DNA of 64,000 nucleotides, taken from contig JAJFHV010000017.1 of NCBI GenBank assembly GCA_021775415.1, positions 118,923-182,922 on the forward strand, given 5' to 3'. The DNA comes from Hyphomicrobiales bacterium. GTDB lineage: Bacteria; Pseudomonadota; Alphaproteobacteria; Rhizobiales; Rhizobiaceae. Under the pieces are notes generated by a model. It was not told the origin of the DNA and ran no database searches. It worked only from the letters and a program-made list of their open reading frames with translations. Shown one piece after another: positions 26,367-36,842 of this stretch (within the stretch, counting starts at the first letter, position 1; each line of letters begins with the position of its first letter). The position numbers and the translations under genes were made by a program.

Positions 26367-26394
26367 AAAAAAGGGCCCGAACTGATTCGGGCCC
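26367..26394 (-). terminator. Rho-independent terminator of lon
   Basis: The 9-bp arms GGGCCCGAA (26373-26381) and TTCGGGCCC (26386-26394) enclose CTGA. On the minus strand the hairpin is followed by six T (complement of 26367-26372). It separates lon from hupB. Confidence 0.9.
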
Positions 26395-26434
26395 AAATTC
26401 GATATTTTTCTAATAAAACGGTTGAAACAGTACG

Positions 26435-28867
26435 CTAATGAGCGACGGCAGGGCCCTCACGTTCGGACCCAATAATCAACTCCCGGCGCGCGCGCTCCGC
26501 ATCCTCAACAGTCCACTTGATCGGCTTGGGTTTGGAGACCAGTGCATTTTCAAGAACTTCATCTATTCGACCCACTGGGACAATCTCAAGGCTGTTTTTC
26601 ACGTTGTCTGGAATGTCAGCCAGGTCTTTGGCATTCTCGTCAGGTATTAAAACCTTGGTGATACCGCCGCGCAATGCTGCCAACAGCTTTTCTTTCAACC
26701 CACCGATGGGCAGCACCCTGCCCCGAAGCGTAATTTCGCCAGTCATCGCAACATTCGCCCGGATTGGAATTCCAGTCATCACAGAGACAATTGAAGTTGC
26801 CATGGCAACTCCAGCGGAAGGTCCGTCTTTCGGTGTTGCGCCTTCCGGCACATGCACATGGATATCCATGCGGTCAAACGTCGGTGGTTCGATGCCAAAA
26901 TCAACCGCCCTTGAACGCACATAGGATGCGGCGGCGGAAATAGATTCTTTCATCACATCCTTAAGGTTTCCGGTGACCGTCATTTTGCCCTTACCAGGCA
27001 TGGATACCGCCTCAATGGTGAGCAGCTCCCCGCCAACTTCAGTCCAGGCAAGCCCGGTTACAACACCCACATGATTGTCCTCTTCGGCTTCGCCATACCG
27101 GAATTTTGGAACACCCAGGTATTCATCGAGATTTTTCTCACCAATCTTGATGGACTTTCGCTTGCCCTTCATGATTTCAGTCACGGCCTTACGTGCAAGT
27201 TTCGATAATTCGCGCTCTAGATTACGGACACCGGCTTCGCGTGTATAAATCCTGATGATCTGGCGAATGGCTCCGTCACTGATGGAAAACTCCTTCGGGC
27301 CGAGTGCATGATCCTTCACGGATTTGGGCAAAAGGTGCCGCTTGGCAATCTCGAGCTTTTCATCTTCCGTATAACCGGCGATACGAATGATCTCCATCCG
27401 GTCCATCAACGGGCTTGGAATATTGAGAGTGTTCGCCGTCGTCACAAACATCACACTTGAAAGGTCGTAATCGACCTCGAGATAATGATCGTTAAACGTA
27501 TGGTTTTGCTCCGGATCAAGCACTTCAAGAAGTGCTGACGATGGATCACCCCGGAAGTCCATTCCCATCTTGTCAATTTCATCCAGCAGGAACAGCGGAT
27601 TGCTTTTTTTGGCCTTCTTCATTGACTGGATTACCTTGCCGGGCATCGAGCCAATATAGGTGCGGCGGTGGCCACGGATTTCAGCTTCGTCCCGTACGCC
27701 GCCAAGTGCCATGCGAACAAATTCACGGCCGGTTGCCTTGGCAATAGACTTACCAAGTGATGTTTTGCCGACGCCTGGTGGTCCCACAAGACAGAGGATC
27801 GGACCTTTAAGTTTTTTCTGCCGGGTCTGTACCGCCAGATATTCGATGATGCGCTCTTTCACCTTTTCGAGACCATAGTGATCCGCATCCAGAATTTCTT
27901 CTGACTTGTTCAGGTCTTTTTTTACAATGGAGCGTTTGCCCCAGGGAATTCCAACCAACCAGTCAAGGTAGTTGCGCACCACCGTTGCCTCAGCAGACAT
28001 CGGGCTCATCTGGCGAAGCTTGCGCATCTCGGCATCGGCTTTTTCTCGTGCTTCCTTGGAGAGCTTTGTTTTGGCAATTCGCTCTTCCAGTTCCTGCATT
28101 TCATCGCGCCCATCCTCGCCCTCACCGAGCTCCTTCTGGATCGCCTTCATCTGCTCATTCAGGTAATATTCGCGCTGGGTCTTCTCCATTTGACGTTTAA
28201 CGCGCCCACGGATGCGTTTTTCCACCTGCAAAACGGATACTTCGCTCTCCATCATGCCAATGACATGTTCAAGACGTTCTTTGACGCTGAAGAGCCCGAG
28301 AATTTCCTGCTTGTCTGCAATCTTGACTGCCAGATGTGAGGCAACCGTGTCCGCCAGTTTCGAATATTCCTCAATCTGAGTAACGGCACTTACAACTTCG
28401 GGAGAAACCTTTTTGTTGAGCTTTACGTAGTTTTCAAAGTCGCTGACTACAGATCGGGCTAGTGCTTCTATTTCGACGGGATCTTCATCCTCGTCTTCAA
28501 TCAGATCGGCCATCGCCTCAAAATATTCAACCCGCTGGGTGAATTTAAGCACTCGTGCACGGGCAACACCTTCGACCAGCACCTTGACGGTGCCATCGGG
28601 CAATTTCAACAATTGAAGGACTGAAGCGACGGTGCCAATTTCATACAGGGATTCCGGCGCTGGATCATCGTCACTGGCATTCTTCTGCGTGAATAGAAGA
28701 ATCTGCCGATCCGTATTCATGACCTCTTCAAGCGCTGCAATTGATTTTTCACGGCCCACAAACAGCGGCACGATCATATGCGGAAATACAACAATATCAC
28801 GCAAGGGCAGCAAGGGCAGCAATTCCCCGCTACCAAACTCGATTTGACTTGAATCGTCAGTGCTCAT
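26435..28867 (-). CDS. lon: ATP-dependent protease La
   Basis: An 810-residue cytosolic AAA+ serine protease. Domains in order: Lon substrate-binding N domain (LLPLRDIVVFPHMIVPLFVGR), a coiled-coil region, AAA+ with Walker A GPPGVGKTSL near 360 and LFLLDEIDKMG, then the protease domain with catalytic Ser in PKDGPSAGVAM near 680 and Lys in RGRVLPIGGLKEKLLAA. Full length. GAGGA lies upstream of the ATG. It is part of the tig-clpP-clpX-lon-hup series; clpX lies 279 bases upstream with its own terminator. Confidence 0.97.
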   Translation of the reverse strand: MSTDDSSQIEFGSGELLPLLPLRDIVVFPHMIVPLFVGREKSIAALEEVMNTDRQILLFTQKNASDDDPAPESLYEIGTVASVLQLLKLPDGTVKVLVEGVARARVLKFTQRVEYFEAMADLIEDEDEDPVEIEALARSVVSDFENYVKLNKKVSPEVVSAVTQIEEYSKLADTVASHLAVKIADKQEILGLFSVKERLEHVIGMMESEVSVLQVEKRIRGRVKRQMEKTQREYYLNEQMKAIQKELGEGEDGRDEMQELEERIAKTKLSKEAREKADAEMRKLRQMSPMSAEATVVRNYLDWLVGIPWGKRSIVKKDLNKSEEILDADHYGLEKVKERIIEYLAVQTRQKKLKGPILCLVGPPGVGKTSLGKSIAKATGREFVRMALGGVRDEAEIRGHRRTYIGSMPGKVIQSMKKAKKSNPLFLLDEIDKMGMDFRGDPSSALLEVLDPEQNHTFNDHYLEVDYDLSSVMFVTTANTLNIPSPLMDRMEIIRIAGYTEDEKLEIAKRHLLPKSVKDHALGPKEFSISDGAIRQIIRIYTREAGVRNLERELSKLARKAVTEIMKGKRKSIKIGEKNLDEYLGVPKFRYGEAEEDNHVGVVTGLAWTEVGGELLTIEAVSMPGKGKMTVTGNLKDVMKESISAAASYVRSRAVDFGIEPPTFDRMDIHVHVPEGATPKDGPSAGVAMATSIVSVMTGIPIRANVAMTGEITLRGRVLPIGGLKEKLLAALRGGITKVLIPDENAKDLADIPDNVKNSLEIVPVGRIDEVLENALVSKPKPIKWTVEDAERARRELIIGSEREGPAVAH

Positions 28868-29094
28868 TCAACTTATTCCTCAATTGCCTGCGGATAGCGT
28901 TCGACGTCCGCGAATCTATATAGTATCCGTCCATCGCATCCAAAAATACCATCATCTGGAATTTTGCTTAATTATTGGATGTTTCTTGTGTGGACAGGTT
29001 GTCTGATCATTCATTGACCAGCGTTAGATGTTATTTGGGATTGTCGGGCAACATGTTCAAGCTTTTTCCGAAAAAACGCTAAATCCGAGTCAAC

Positions 29095-29119
29095 AAAAAA
29101 GGCCGCCTGTGGCGACCTT
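29095..29119 (-). terminator. Rho-independent terminator of clpX
   Basis: On the minus strand AAGGTCGCC pairs GGCGGCCTT (one G-T pair) around ACA at 29099-29119, followed by six T. It lies 28 bases after the clpX stop. Confidence 0.85.
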
Positions 29120-29146
29120 GAATTTTGTAGGATGCAGGGTCGGCTG

Positions 29147-30415
29147 CTAGGCGCTTGCTTCTTTTTCATCTGCCTTGTCTGAGTAGATATAAAGTGGGCG
29201 TGCATTACCGTCCACCACCTCTTCAGAGATCACTACCTCCTCAACACCCTCGAGTGTCGGCAATTCAAACATTGTGTCGAGCAGTATGCCTTCAAGGATT
29301 GAACGCAAGCCACGAGCACCGGTTTTTCGACCAATTGCACGGCGTGCCACTGCGCCAAGGGCATCCTCGTGGAAGCTCAATTTGACTTCCTCAAGCTCAA
29401 ACAGGCGTTGGTATTGTTTCACCAGCGCGTTTTTGGGCTCCGTCAAAATCTTGACCAATTGCTCTTCGTCGAGGTCCTCAAGGGTTGCCAATACCGGTAC
29501 CCGACCAATGAATTCAGGAATTAGTCCAAAACGCTGCAAATCTTCCGGCTCAACGCCACGCAGCAATTCGCCAGTCTTGCGGTCATCCGGGTTTTCAACG
29601 TGGGCACCAAATCCGATTGAGGTTTTGCGGCCACGGTCAGAAATAATCTTTTCCAGTCCGGCAAACGCGCCACCACAGACAAAGAGCATGTTGGTGGTAT
29701 CAACCTGCAGGAATTCCTGCTGCGGATGTTTGCGCCCGCCTTGCGGAGGAACCGAGGCAACTGTGCCTTCCATAATCTTTAGCAAAGCCTGCTGAACGCC
29801 CTCGCCAGAAACGTCGCGGGTAATGGAAGGATTGTCAGCCTTGCGAGAAATCTTGTCGACCTCGTCAATATATACGATCCCGCGCTGGGCACGCTCGACA
29901 TTGTAATCCGAAGCCTGCAACAGCTTCAGGATGATGTTTTCAACATCTTCACCGACATAACCGGCTTCCGTAAGAGTGGTCGCATCTGCCATCGTGAATG
30001 GAACGTCCAGTATCCGCGCCAGTGTCTGGGCTAACAGCGTCTTGCCGCAACCGGTTGGTCCGATCAGCATGATGTTGGATTTCGCCAGCTCCACATCCTG
30101 ATTTTTTGTAGCGTGGTTGAGGCGTTTGTAGTGGTTGTGGACCGCAACAGACAGGACCCGCTTCGCATGTGCCTGACCAATGACATAGTCATCAAGCACT
30201 TCCAGAATTTCTTGAGGTGTCGGGATACCTTCACCGGATTTCACCATTGAGGATTTGTTTTCCTCGCGAATGATGTCCATGCAAAGTTCAACACATTCAT
30301 CACAGATGAATACGGTTGGGCCGGCAATCAGCTTGCGCACCTCGTGCTGGCTCTTGCCACAGAATGAACAATACAAGGTGTTCTTGCTGTCACCAGTGTT
30401 AGAAATCTTGCTCAT
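29147..30415 (-). CDS. clpX: ClpXP ATPase subunit
   Basis: A 422-residue AAA+ unfoldase that feeds substrates to ClpP. The N-terminal zinc finger [11 protein letters not shown]...CDECVELC is intact. Walker A is [10 protein letters not shown] near residue 122, with [14 protein letters not shown], Walker [10 protein letters not shown] and sensor region RGLRSILE near 370. In alphaproteobacteria it also degrades CtrA through the CckA-governed cell-cycle system whose kinase gene is in this window. It lies 235 bases after clpP. Confidence 0.97.
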   Translation of the reverse strand: MSKISNTGDSKNTLYCSFCGKSQHEVRKLIAGPTVFICDECVELCMDIIREENKSSMVKSGEGIPTPQEILEVLDDYVIGQAHAKRVLSVAVHNHYKRLNHATKNQDVELAKSNIMLIGPTGCGKTLLAQTLARILDVPFTMADATTLTEAGYVGEDVENIILKLLQASDYNVERAQRGIVYIDEVDKISRKADNPSITRDVSGEGVQQALLKIMEGTVASVPPQGGRKHPQQEFLQVDTTNMLFVCGGAFAGLEKIISDRGRKTSIGFGAHVENPDDRKTGELLRGVEPEDLQRFGLIPEFIGRVPVLATLEDLDEEQLVKILTEPKNALVKQYQRLFELEEVKLSFHEDALGAVARRAIGRKTGARGLRSILEGILLDTMFELPTLEGVEEVVISEEVVDGNARPLYIYSDKADEKEASA

Positions 30416-30650
30416 AAACTATCCTTGTCATGGCGTTCAGCCAGGGATTGGTTTTGAAGTTCCCAGCGCAAACCTTCAAACTGGTCTTCGTTGAATGTAA
30501 ATCAAGCACCGAGACCAAAACGAAGCAAGGGTAAACTCCCTAATCAGTGATTCTAAACCCAAAAATGTCTACATAGGCTTAACGGAACCACCGCTTTGTG
30601 GCCGAATTGCCACAATGCATCACTCAATTCCGCGTTATTTGGATGTGTTC

Positions 30651-31274
30651 CTATTCGTCGCTATCGGCTTCGCGCTGCTCAATCACCTTGTCGATAAGGC
30701 CAAAATCAGATGCTTCTTCCGCTGTCATGAAGTGGTCACGATCGAGGGTGGTTTCAATCGTTTCGTAATCCTGACCCGTATGTTTGACATAAATCTCATT
30801 CAGGCGCCGCTTCATTTTCATAATGTCTTCGGCGTGGCGCTGGATGTCAGAGGCTTGTCCCTGAAACCCACCGGAAGGTTGATGAACCATGATCCGCGCA
30901 TTCGGGAGTGCAAAGCGCATGTCCTTGTTACCGGCAGCCAGAAGCAATGACCCCATCGAAGCCGCCTGCCCCATGCATAATGTTGAGACCGGTGGCTTGA
31001 TGAATTGCATGGTATCGTAAATACCCATGCCGGAGGTCACCACGCCACCAGGCGAATTGATGTAAATGTTGATTTCCTTCTTCGGGTTTTCCGCTTCCAG
31101 ATAAAGCAACTGGGCACTGACGAGTGAAGCAAGTGTATCCTCGATCGGGCCGGTTATGAAAATCACCCGCTCTTTCAACAACCGGGAAAAGATATCGTAT
31201 GCGCGCTCACCCCGGTTGGTCTGCTCGACCACCATTGGAACCAGGTTCATGTATGTGTCTACCGGATCTTTCAT
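30651..31274 (-). CDS. clpP: ATP-dependent Clp protease proteolytic subunit
   Basis: A 207-residue serine peptidase forming the ClpXP barrel. The catalytic Ser lies in [15 protein letters not shown] near residue 100, His in [12 protein letters not shown] near 125, with Asp further on. Length and start are normal ([28 protein letters not shown]). It is upstream of clpX on the same strand and divergent from the M24 peptidase gene. Confidence 0.97.
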   Translation of the reverse strand: MKDPVDTYMNLVPMVVEQTNRGERAYDIFSRLLKERVIFITGPIEDTLASLVSAQLLYLEAENPKKEINIYINSPGGVVTSGMGIYDTMQFIKPPVSTLCMGQAASMGSLLLAAGNKDMRFALPNARIMVHQPSGGFQGQASDIQRHAEDIMKMKRRLNEIYVKHTGQDYETIETTLDRDHFMTAEEASDFGLIDKVIEQREADSDE

Positions 31275-31497
31275 GCGCTTTGGGCCTTTCCCGAAATTCG
31301 CGAATCTATTGTGAAGCAGAAAATAGGTGATGGGGGATGATTGTTAAAGGTGTCAAATGCCACAGAACCGCAATCGATTCCATAAATTCAGTTGAAATGG
31401 CTAATTATCATCACCCGGATTACAGAAATATGTTGCCACTTTCCTGCTTTTAAGGAATTTGGGTGAAAGCAATCGAGGCAGAAAGAACAAGTCAGCA

Positions 31498-32667
31498 ATG
31501 AAAACTTCCCCACCATCACGCGGATTTCCGGAATCAGAATTTCGTGACCGGCTTGTCAAAGCACAAAAGAAGATGACGGAAACCGGGTTTGATGCATTGT
31601 TGCTGATGACAGAACCGGAAGTGCGGTATTTTACTGGCTTTTTGACCCAGTTCTGGCAAAGCCCTACCCGCCCCTGGTTTTTGATAGTCCCGCGTGAGGG
31701 TAAGCCCGTTGCAGTCATTCCAGAAATTGGCCGGCAATATATGTCACAGACCTGGCTTGATGACGTGCGTAGCTGGGCTTCCCCCAATCCGGATGATGAA
31801 GGGATAACGCTTCTTGCGGAAGCAATAGGTCAACTTCCCGGACAAACACCTGTAATCGGAATGCTGATGGGATCTGAAAGCCAGCTTCGTATGGCACTAT
31901 CGGATTTTGAAAAACTGGCGGCTATGTTGCCCGATGCATCGTTTGAGGATGCCACACCACTTGTACAATCGCTGCGACTGGTAAAGTCGGAAAACGAAAT
32001 TGATAAAATACGAACAGCATGTCTGGCGGCATCTTCCGCATTTGCACGCGTACCGGAAATGGTTCGCCCCGGAATGTCAGAACGGGATGTATTTCAGGCT
32101 TTCAAGCACGTTTGTCTTGATGCCGGTGTAGATGATGTTTCTTATCTAGTCGGTGGTGCTGCATCAGGTGGCTATAACGACATAATCTCTCCCGCTGGTG
32201 AACGAAAGCTGCAATTGGGCGATGTTTTAATTCTGGACACTGGTTGTGTATGGGATGGATATTTCTGTGATTTCGACCGAAATTTCTCTATCGGACCGCC
32301 CACACCTGCGGTCGTGGATGCCTATCACATTATTTGGGAGGCGACTGAACGGGCGCTTGAAATCGCCAAGCCAGGGACAAGTTGTGCGGAATTGTTTCAT
32401 TGCATGAACGAAGCAATGGGTGGCGTCCGGGGGAGTGTCGGGCGGCTTGGTCACGGACTAGGCATGCAACTGACCGAACATCCCTCGCATGCTGCCTTTG
32501 ATGAAACCGTGCTTGAGGAAGGTGTGGTACTCACGCTGGAACCAGGCTTTGAATTTGCACCGGGCAAAATGATGGTACACGAGGAAAATCTGGTAATCCG
32601 CAAGGACGGACCAGAAATGCTTAGCATCCGCGCAAACAGGGACATTCCAGTCATTGACGGGTTTTGA
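31498..32667 (+). CDS. M24 family metallopeptidase (Xaa-Pro aminopeptidase-like)
   Basis: A 389-residue protein from the ATG at 31498; an upstream TTG at 31459 is in frame but lacks a properly spaced ribosome binding site. It has a creatinase-type N-terminal domain (DALLLMTEPEVRYFTGF) and a C-terminal pita-bread domain. The five dinuclear metal ligands are visible: Asp in LILDTGCVWDG, Asp in CDFDRN, His in GHGLGM, Glu in LTLEPGFE and Glu in VHEENL. The family includes prolidases and methylthio- or creatine-related hydrolases, so the substrate is open. Its last codons (DIPVIDGF) reappear downstream of the next gene. Confidence 0.88.
   Translation: MKTSPPSRGFPESEFRDRLVKAQKKMTETGFDALLLMTEPEVRYFTGFLTQFWQSPTRPWFLIVPREGKPVAVIPEIGRQYMSQTWLDDVRSWASPNPDDEGITLLAEAIGQLPGQTPVIGMLMGSESQLRMALSDFEKLAAMLPDASFEDATPLVQSLRLVKSENEIDKIRTACLAASSAFARVPEMVRPGMSERDVFQAFKHVCLDAGVDDVSYLVGGAASGGYNDIISPAGERKLQLGDVLILDTGCVWDGYFCDFDRNFSIGPPTPAVVDAYHIIWEATERALEIAKPGTSCAELFHCMNEAMGGVRGSVGRLGHGLGMQLTEHPSHAAFDETVLEEGVVLTLEPGFEFAPGKMMVHEENLVIRKDGPEMLSIRANRDIPVIDGF
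32641..32667 (+). repeat. Direct repeat copy 1 (3' end of the M24 gene)
   Basis: The final 27 bases of the M24 coding sequence, GACATTCC to the stop, recur at 33243-33269 with three mismatches. Together the copies flank the GNAT gene. Confidence 0.75.
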
Positions 32668-32743
32668 GGCGGAATCGCAAACTGATTGTAACCTCGCTTG
32701 AGGCTGGACTACACCAGTATTGTGCTGCAGGAGGATAGTCAAT

Positions 32744-33229
32744 TTGACCAACTTCAAAGACGATTACGAATGCGAAGGTGTTGAACTACAGCACCAACAC
32801 AGTAACATCCGTCCGGCTGAACTCAAAGACGCAGAAGATATTGTACAATTGATGCTGGAACTTGGGTACCCATGTACAGTCGATCAAATGAAATCGCGAC
32901 TAGAGCATCTGATGGCAGACCAGACACACGAAACATTTGTTGCGATGATCGACCGAAATGTTGTTGGGATGGTTGGTGCTTATGTTAGCCATATATATGA
33001 AAAAGATGCGCCAATTGGACGAATTATTGCATTGTGCGTGATGCGAGAATTTAGGCATCGCGGACTAGGAAAACTTCTAATAACTAATGCAGAGCAATGG
33101 GTTAAATCTCAAGGAGCTTCATCCGTAATTGTGAACAGTGGATTGAAAAGAAAAGATGCGCACGAATTTTACAAGGATATTGGTTACTCAACCAAAGGCT
33201 TGTCCTTTCTAAAGGAATTTAGAAAATAA
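32744..33229 (+). CDS. GNAT-family N-acetyltransferase
   Basis: A 161-residue protein read from TTG at 32744, chosen because AGGAGG lies eight bases upstream. The acetyl-CoA-binding motif A is VMREFRHRGLGKLLITNAEQW near residues 98-118, and the C-terminal HEFYKDIGYSTKGLSFLKEF is typical of the superfamily. The substrate is unknown. Base composition is visibly AT-richer than in its neighbours. It sits between two copies of the peptidase gene's 3' end, which suggests a later insertion. Confidence 0.85.
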   Translation: MTNFKDDYECEGVELQHQHSNIRPAELKDAEDIVQLMLELGYPCTVDQMKSRLEHLMADQTHETFVAMIDRNVVGMVGAYVSHIYEKDAPIGRIIALCVMREFRHRGLGKLLITNAEQWVKSQGASSVIVNSGLKRKDAHEFYKDIGYSTKGLSFLKEFRK

Positions 33230-33242
33230 GCCGCATACAAAC

Positions 33243-33269
33243 GACATTCCGGTCATCGACGGGTTTTAA
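33243..33269 (+). repeat. Direct repeat copy 2 (orphan copy of the M24 gene 3' end)
   Basis: Read in frame it encodes NDIPVIDGF followed by a stop, matching the end of the M24 peptidase, and weaker similarity extends a few codons upstream. It has no gene body of its own and is a remnant or integration scar. Confidence 0.75.
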
Positions 33270-33271
33270 AT

Positions 33272-33301
33272 GAAAAATGGCCCCACAAATATGGAGCCAT
33301 T
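33272..33301 (-). terminator. Rho-independent terminator of tig
   Basis: On the minus strand AATGGCTCCA pairs TGGGGCCATT (one G-T pair) around a 6-base loop (33276-33301) and is followed by TTTTT. It lies 37 bases after the tig stop. Confidence 0.8.
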
Positions 33302-33338
33302 GTTAATTTCATTTATGAAGAAGACCAGATTAGTTTTT

Positions 33339-34685
33339 TTATTCGTCATCTTCTTCCATCTTTTGCAGTTCTTCCTTGCTCACCTTTTTGTCCTTGATTT
33401 CAGCCTTCGACATGATGAAATCAATTACCTTGTCTTCATAGATAGGTGCCCGCAAACCGGCAACTGCATCTGGATGGTCACGGAAATATTGAATGACTTC
33501 CTTTTCCTGACCGGGATACTGTTGAACCTGCTGGTACACAGCGCCCTGTAGCTCTTCTTCGCTGACCTGTATGTCGGCTTTTTCTCCCAAATCAGCCAGG
33601 ACCAAACCAAGACGTACGCGGCGCTCGGCAAGTCCTTGATATTCTTTTTTCGCCTTTGTCTCGGTTGTGCCTTCATCCTTGAATGTACGACCGGTACGCT
33701 CCAACTCCTGAGTCATCTGACCCCAAATGTTTGAGTATTCCTGCTCAACCATCTTTTCAGGCAATTCCATCTTGGTTTGCTTGTCCAATTCATCAAGGAT
33801 TTGACGCTTTACCTTGGCGCGCGTGAAGGAACCATTCTGGGTTTCCATTTGCCCGCGAACGGTCTCACGCAACTTGTCGGCACTTTCGACACCGAGCGTT
33901 GTTGCGAGCTCATCGGTAATTTCCAGTTTCCCGGGTTTTTCAACCTTTGAAAGGGTTACATCAAATTCAGCCTTCTTGCCGGCAAGATGCTGGGCGTTGT
34001 AATCCTCAGGGAAGGTTACCTTTACAGTTAGTTCGTCGCCTGCTTTCGCGCCTTTGAGTTGGTCTTCAAATCCGGGAATGAAGCGTCCTGATCCAAGAAT
34101 CAGCTGAGCATCTTGATCAGCACCACCTTCAAATGGCTCGCCGTCGACTTTGCCAAGATAGTTCATGGTAATGCGGTCTTTGTCCGCAGCTTTGCCGGAT
34201 TTTTCCTCGTACGGACGTGCGCTTTCACCAATTTGCTCGACCTGCTCTTCGACTTCCTTGTCGCTGACTTCTGTAACCGGTCGTGTGAGCTTCAGCTTCT
34301 CAAGTTCTGGCGCATTGATTTCGGGCATCACTTCATAAGCGATTGAAAATTCGAAATCCTTGTTGCCAGCGAGGATTTCTTCAGCTTCCGCTTCGTCCTC
34401 GGTCATCGAGATTTCAGGTTGCTGTGCAGCGCGCTCGTCACGGCCTTTCAACACTTCGCCGGTATGGTTCTTGATATAATCATTGACGATTTCGGCCATC
34501 GCCTGCTTGCCATACACCTTCTTGAGATGGGAAACCGGAACCTTGCCCTGGCGAAATCCGTTCAAGCGAACCTGGGACTTCATCTGCTCAAGCCGCTCGG
34601 TGAGTTTTGTTTCCATGTCTCCGCGTGGGACGACAACCTTGAGCTCGCGCTTCAAGCCTTTATTGAGGGTCTCTGTAACCTGCAT
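33339..34685 (-). CDS. tig: Trigger factor
   Basis: A 448-residue ribosome-bound chaperone and prolyl isomerase. The N-terminal ribosome-binding domain has the signature NGFRQGKVPVSHLKKVYG near residues 39-56. The FKBP-like domain follows (DRITMNYLGKVDGEPFEGG, near 175), then the helical C-terminal arms, ending in an acidic/lysine-rich tail. It leads the tig-clpP-clpX-lon-hup series; here about 2 kb of unrelated plus-strand genes separate it from clpP. Confidence 0.96.
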   Translation of the reverse strand: MQVTETLNKGLKRELKVVVPRGDMETKLTERLEQMKSQVRLNGFRQGKVPVSHLKKVYGKQAMAEIVNDYIKNHTGEVLKGRDERAAQQPEISMTEDEAEAEEILAGNKDFEFSIAYEVMPEINAPELEKLKLTRPVTEVSDKEVEEQVEQIGESARPYEEKSGKAADKDRITMNYLGKVDGEPFEGGADQDAQLILGSGRFIPGFEDQLKGAKAGDELTVKVTFPEDYNAQHLAGKKAEFDVTLSKVEKPGKLEITDELATTLGVESADKLRETVRGQMETQNGSFTRAKVKRQILDELDKQTKMELPEKMVEQEYSNIWGQMTQELERTGRTFKDEGTTETKAKKEYQGLAERRVRLGLVLADLGEKADIQVSEEELQGAVYQQVQQYPGQEKEVIQYFRDHPDAVAGLRAPIYEDKVIDFIMSKAEIKDKKVSKEELQKMEEDDE

Positions 34686-35084
34686 CTTAAACCTGTTTCA
34701 TTGGCGACGTTCATTCGAATGGCTTGGCCACCTGCGATACGAATGAAGTGCAAATTGCTAGTTGTTACGAATGCGGTGAAAAGTCCCTGCAGGTGCAGTG
34801 ATTTTGAATTCCGCCGATTCCCGGCAAAGTTTCAAAACCTAATCCCTGTGACCGGGACCAAATGTTTTCCCGCATTTTGCGAAGGCAATAGCAGAGCTGT
34901 TATTGGCTGGCAAGTCCGAGAATATTATGATTGTTTTCACCCGCCGAATTGGGCCCAACTTACGCCTTTGCTTAAACAGTTGGCCAACCAGTTATTGCGA
35001 TGAAATTTCACACAGTTCGACAATTTCTGACTGCCAGTTCCCCAGCACAGTACATCACAACAGAATTTTCAAGTTTCAGGTCCC
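34686..35084. other. 399-bp intergenic region between tig and DUF2793
   Basis: This stretch must hold the tig promoter. I found no RNA gene, convincing promoter boxes or long repeat. Short open frames on the plus strand here lack a ribosome binding site and family resemblance. Confidence 0.5.
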
Positions 35085-35879
35085 TCACCTCCAGACACTG
35101 CCATCACTCACCATCAATCCTGCGCCGCCGGGTTTGTCACTCACATAGGCAGTTGCACCCTCACCCGCCGTAGAGGCGGATGGCAGTCCTGTCTGTGTAT
35201 AAGTTTTTAACCGCATAGTGCCTTCCACATGCAGATCAGCGTTGATATCTACATTACCGGTATTGCGGTCCACCTTGATGGCACCAACCCAGGATTGCCC
35301 ATCCGCGCTGACTTTCACATGCAAATCATCATCGCCGGTAAGACCAATCTCGGCTCGACCGGACCAGTTGGTCTTGAACACGTATGACACTGTATCCGTG
35401 CCGGACTGCTTGTTCATCGTTACTTGATGACCGGCTCCACTGTGCGTAAACAGAGTGCCTGGGCCGGAAACTGAAAACGGATTGTTCGCATCTGCGGAAG
35501 TTTTCACGCCAAGCAGATCAACATTTTGTTGTACAAGCGGGGCAGGAACCTCCGACCAAATATCATTATCAAAAACATACGGTCTTGAAGTTTCTTCGTC
35601 ATAGGCGATCCAACCGGCAGTTGGTGTGAAAAAGCGCCAGGCCCCATCCTGAAACGCGGCGATTGAGCCGTCTTTCCCAAGCCAGGCACCCGTGGCCCCA
35701 GTCGGCACAAGATACCGCACCCCACCTTGGGGCGTTGGTGGTGGGGTAACCGTTTGCATGCTGGTTAAACTCAAATGCACCAAAGCGTCCAGCGCCTGGA
35801 TGGCATCATTGTGGGTGACGTGCTTTTGGGCCTGGGAGGGAAGTATGTAGGAAAGATTTAGGTTTTCAGACGTGTCCAT
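35085..35879 (-). CDS. Phage-type DUF2793 protein
   Basis: A 264-residue protein starting MDTSENLNLSYILPSQAQKHVTHNDAIQALDALVHL, the standard DUF2793 opening, with GAWLGKDGSIAAFQDGAWRFFTPTAGWIAYDEE in the middle and a repeat-like beta region at the C-terminus (NTGNVDINADLHVEGTMRLKTYTQTGLPSAS). The family occurs in alphaproteobacterial phages and gene-transfer-agent-like loci, probably as a tail or fibre-associated protein. AAGGAG lies seven bases before the ATG. No other phage gene is nearby, and it begins 157 bases from tRNA-Leu, so it looks like a domesticated or leftover gene. Confidence 0.82.
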   Translation of the reverse strand: MDTSENLNLSYILPSQAQKHVTHNDAIQALDALVHLSLTSMQTVTPPPTPQGGVRYLVPTGATGAWLGKDGSIAAFQDGAWRFFTPTAGWIAYDEETSRPYVFDNDIWSEVPAPLVQQNVDLLGVKTSADANNPFSVSGPGTLFTHSGAGHQVTMNKQSGTDTVSYVFKTNWSGRAEIGLTGDDDLHVKVSADGQSWVGAIKVDRNTGNVDINADLHVEGTMRLKTYTQTGLPSASTAGEGATAYVSDKPGGAGLMVSDGSVWR

Positions 35880-36036
35880 GGGTAGTCTCCTTTTGGAGAC
35901 AGGCTAAAGGCGTTATCCGATGCGGGGATAGATTTTTTGCGCTTCGATATACGCACCAATGTCGGCTGCATATCTGATGATTTCATGAAGGTGATCATTT
36001 CGTAACGTGTTGAACTCACGTGTCGCATATTTCCGT

Positions 36037-36819
<783 letters not shown>

Positions 36820-36842
36820 TAATCCTACGAAAGGCAACCCCG

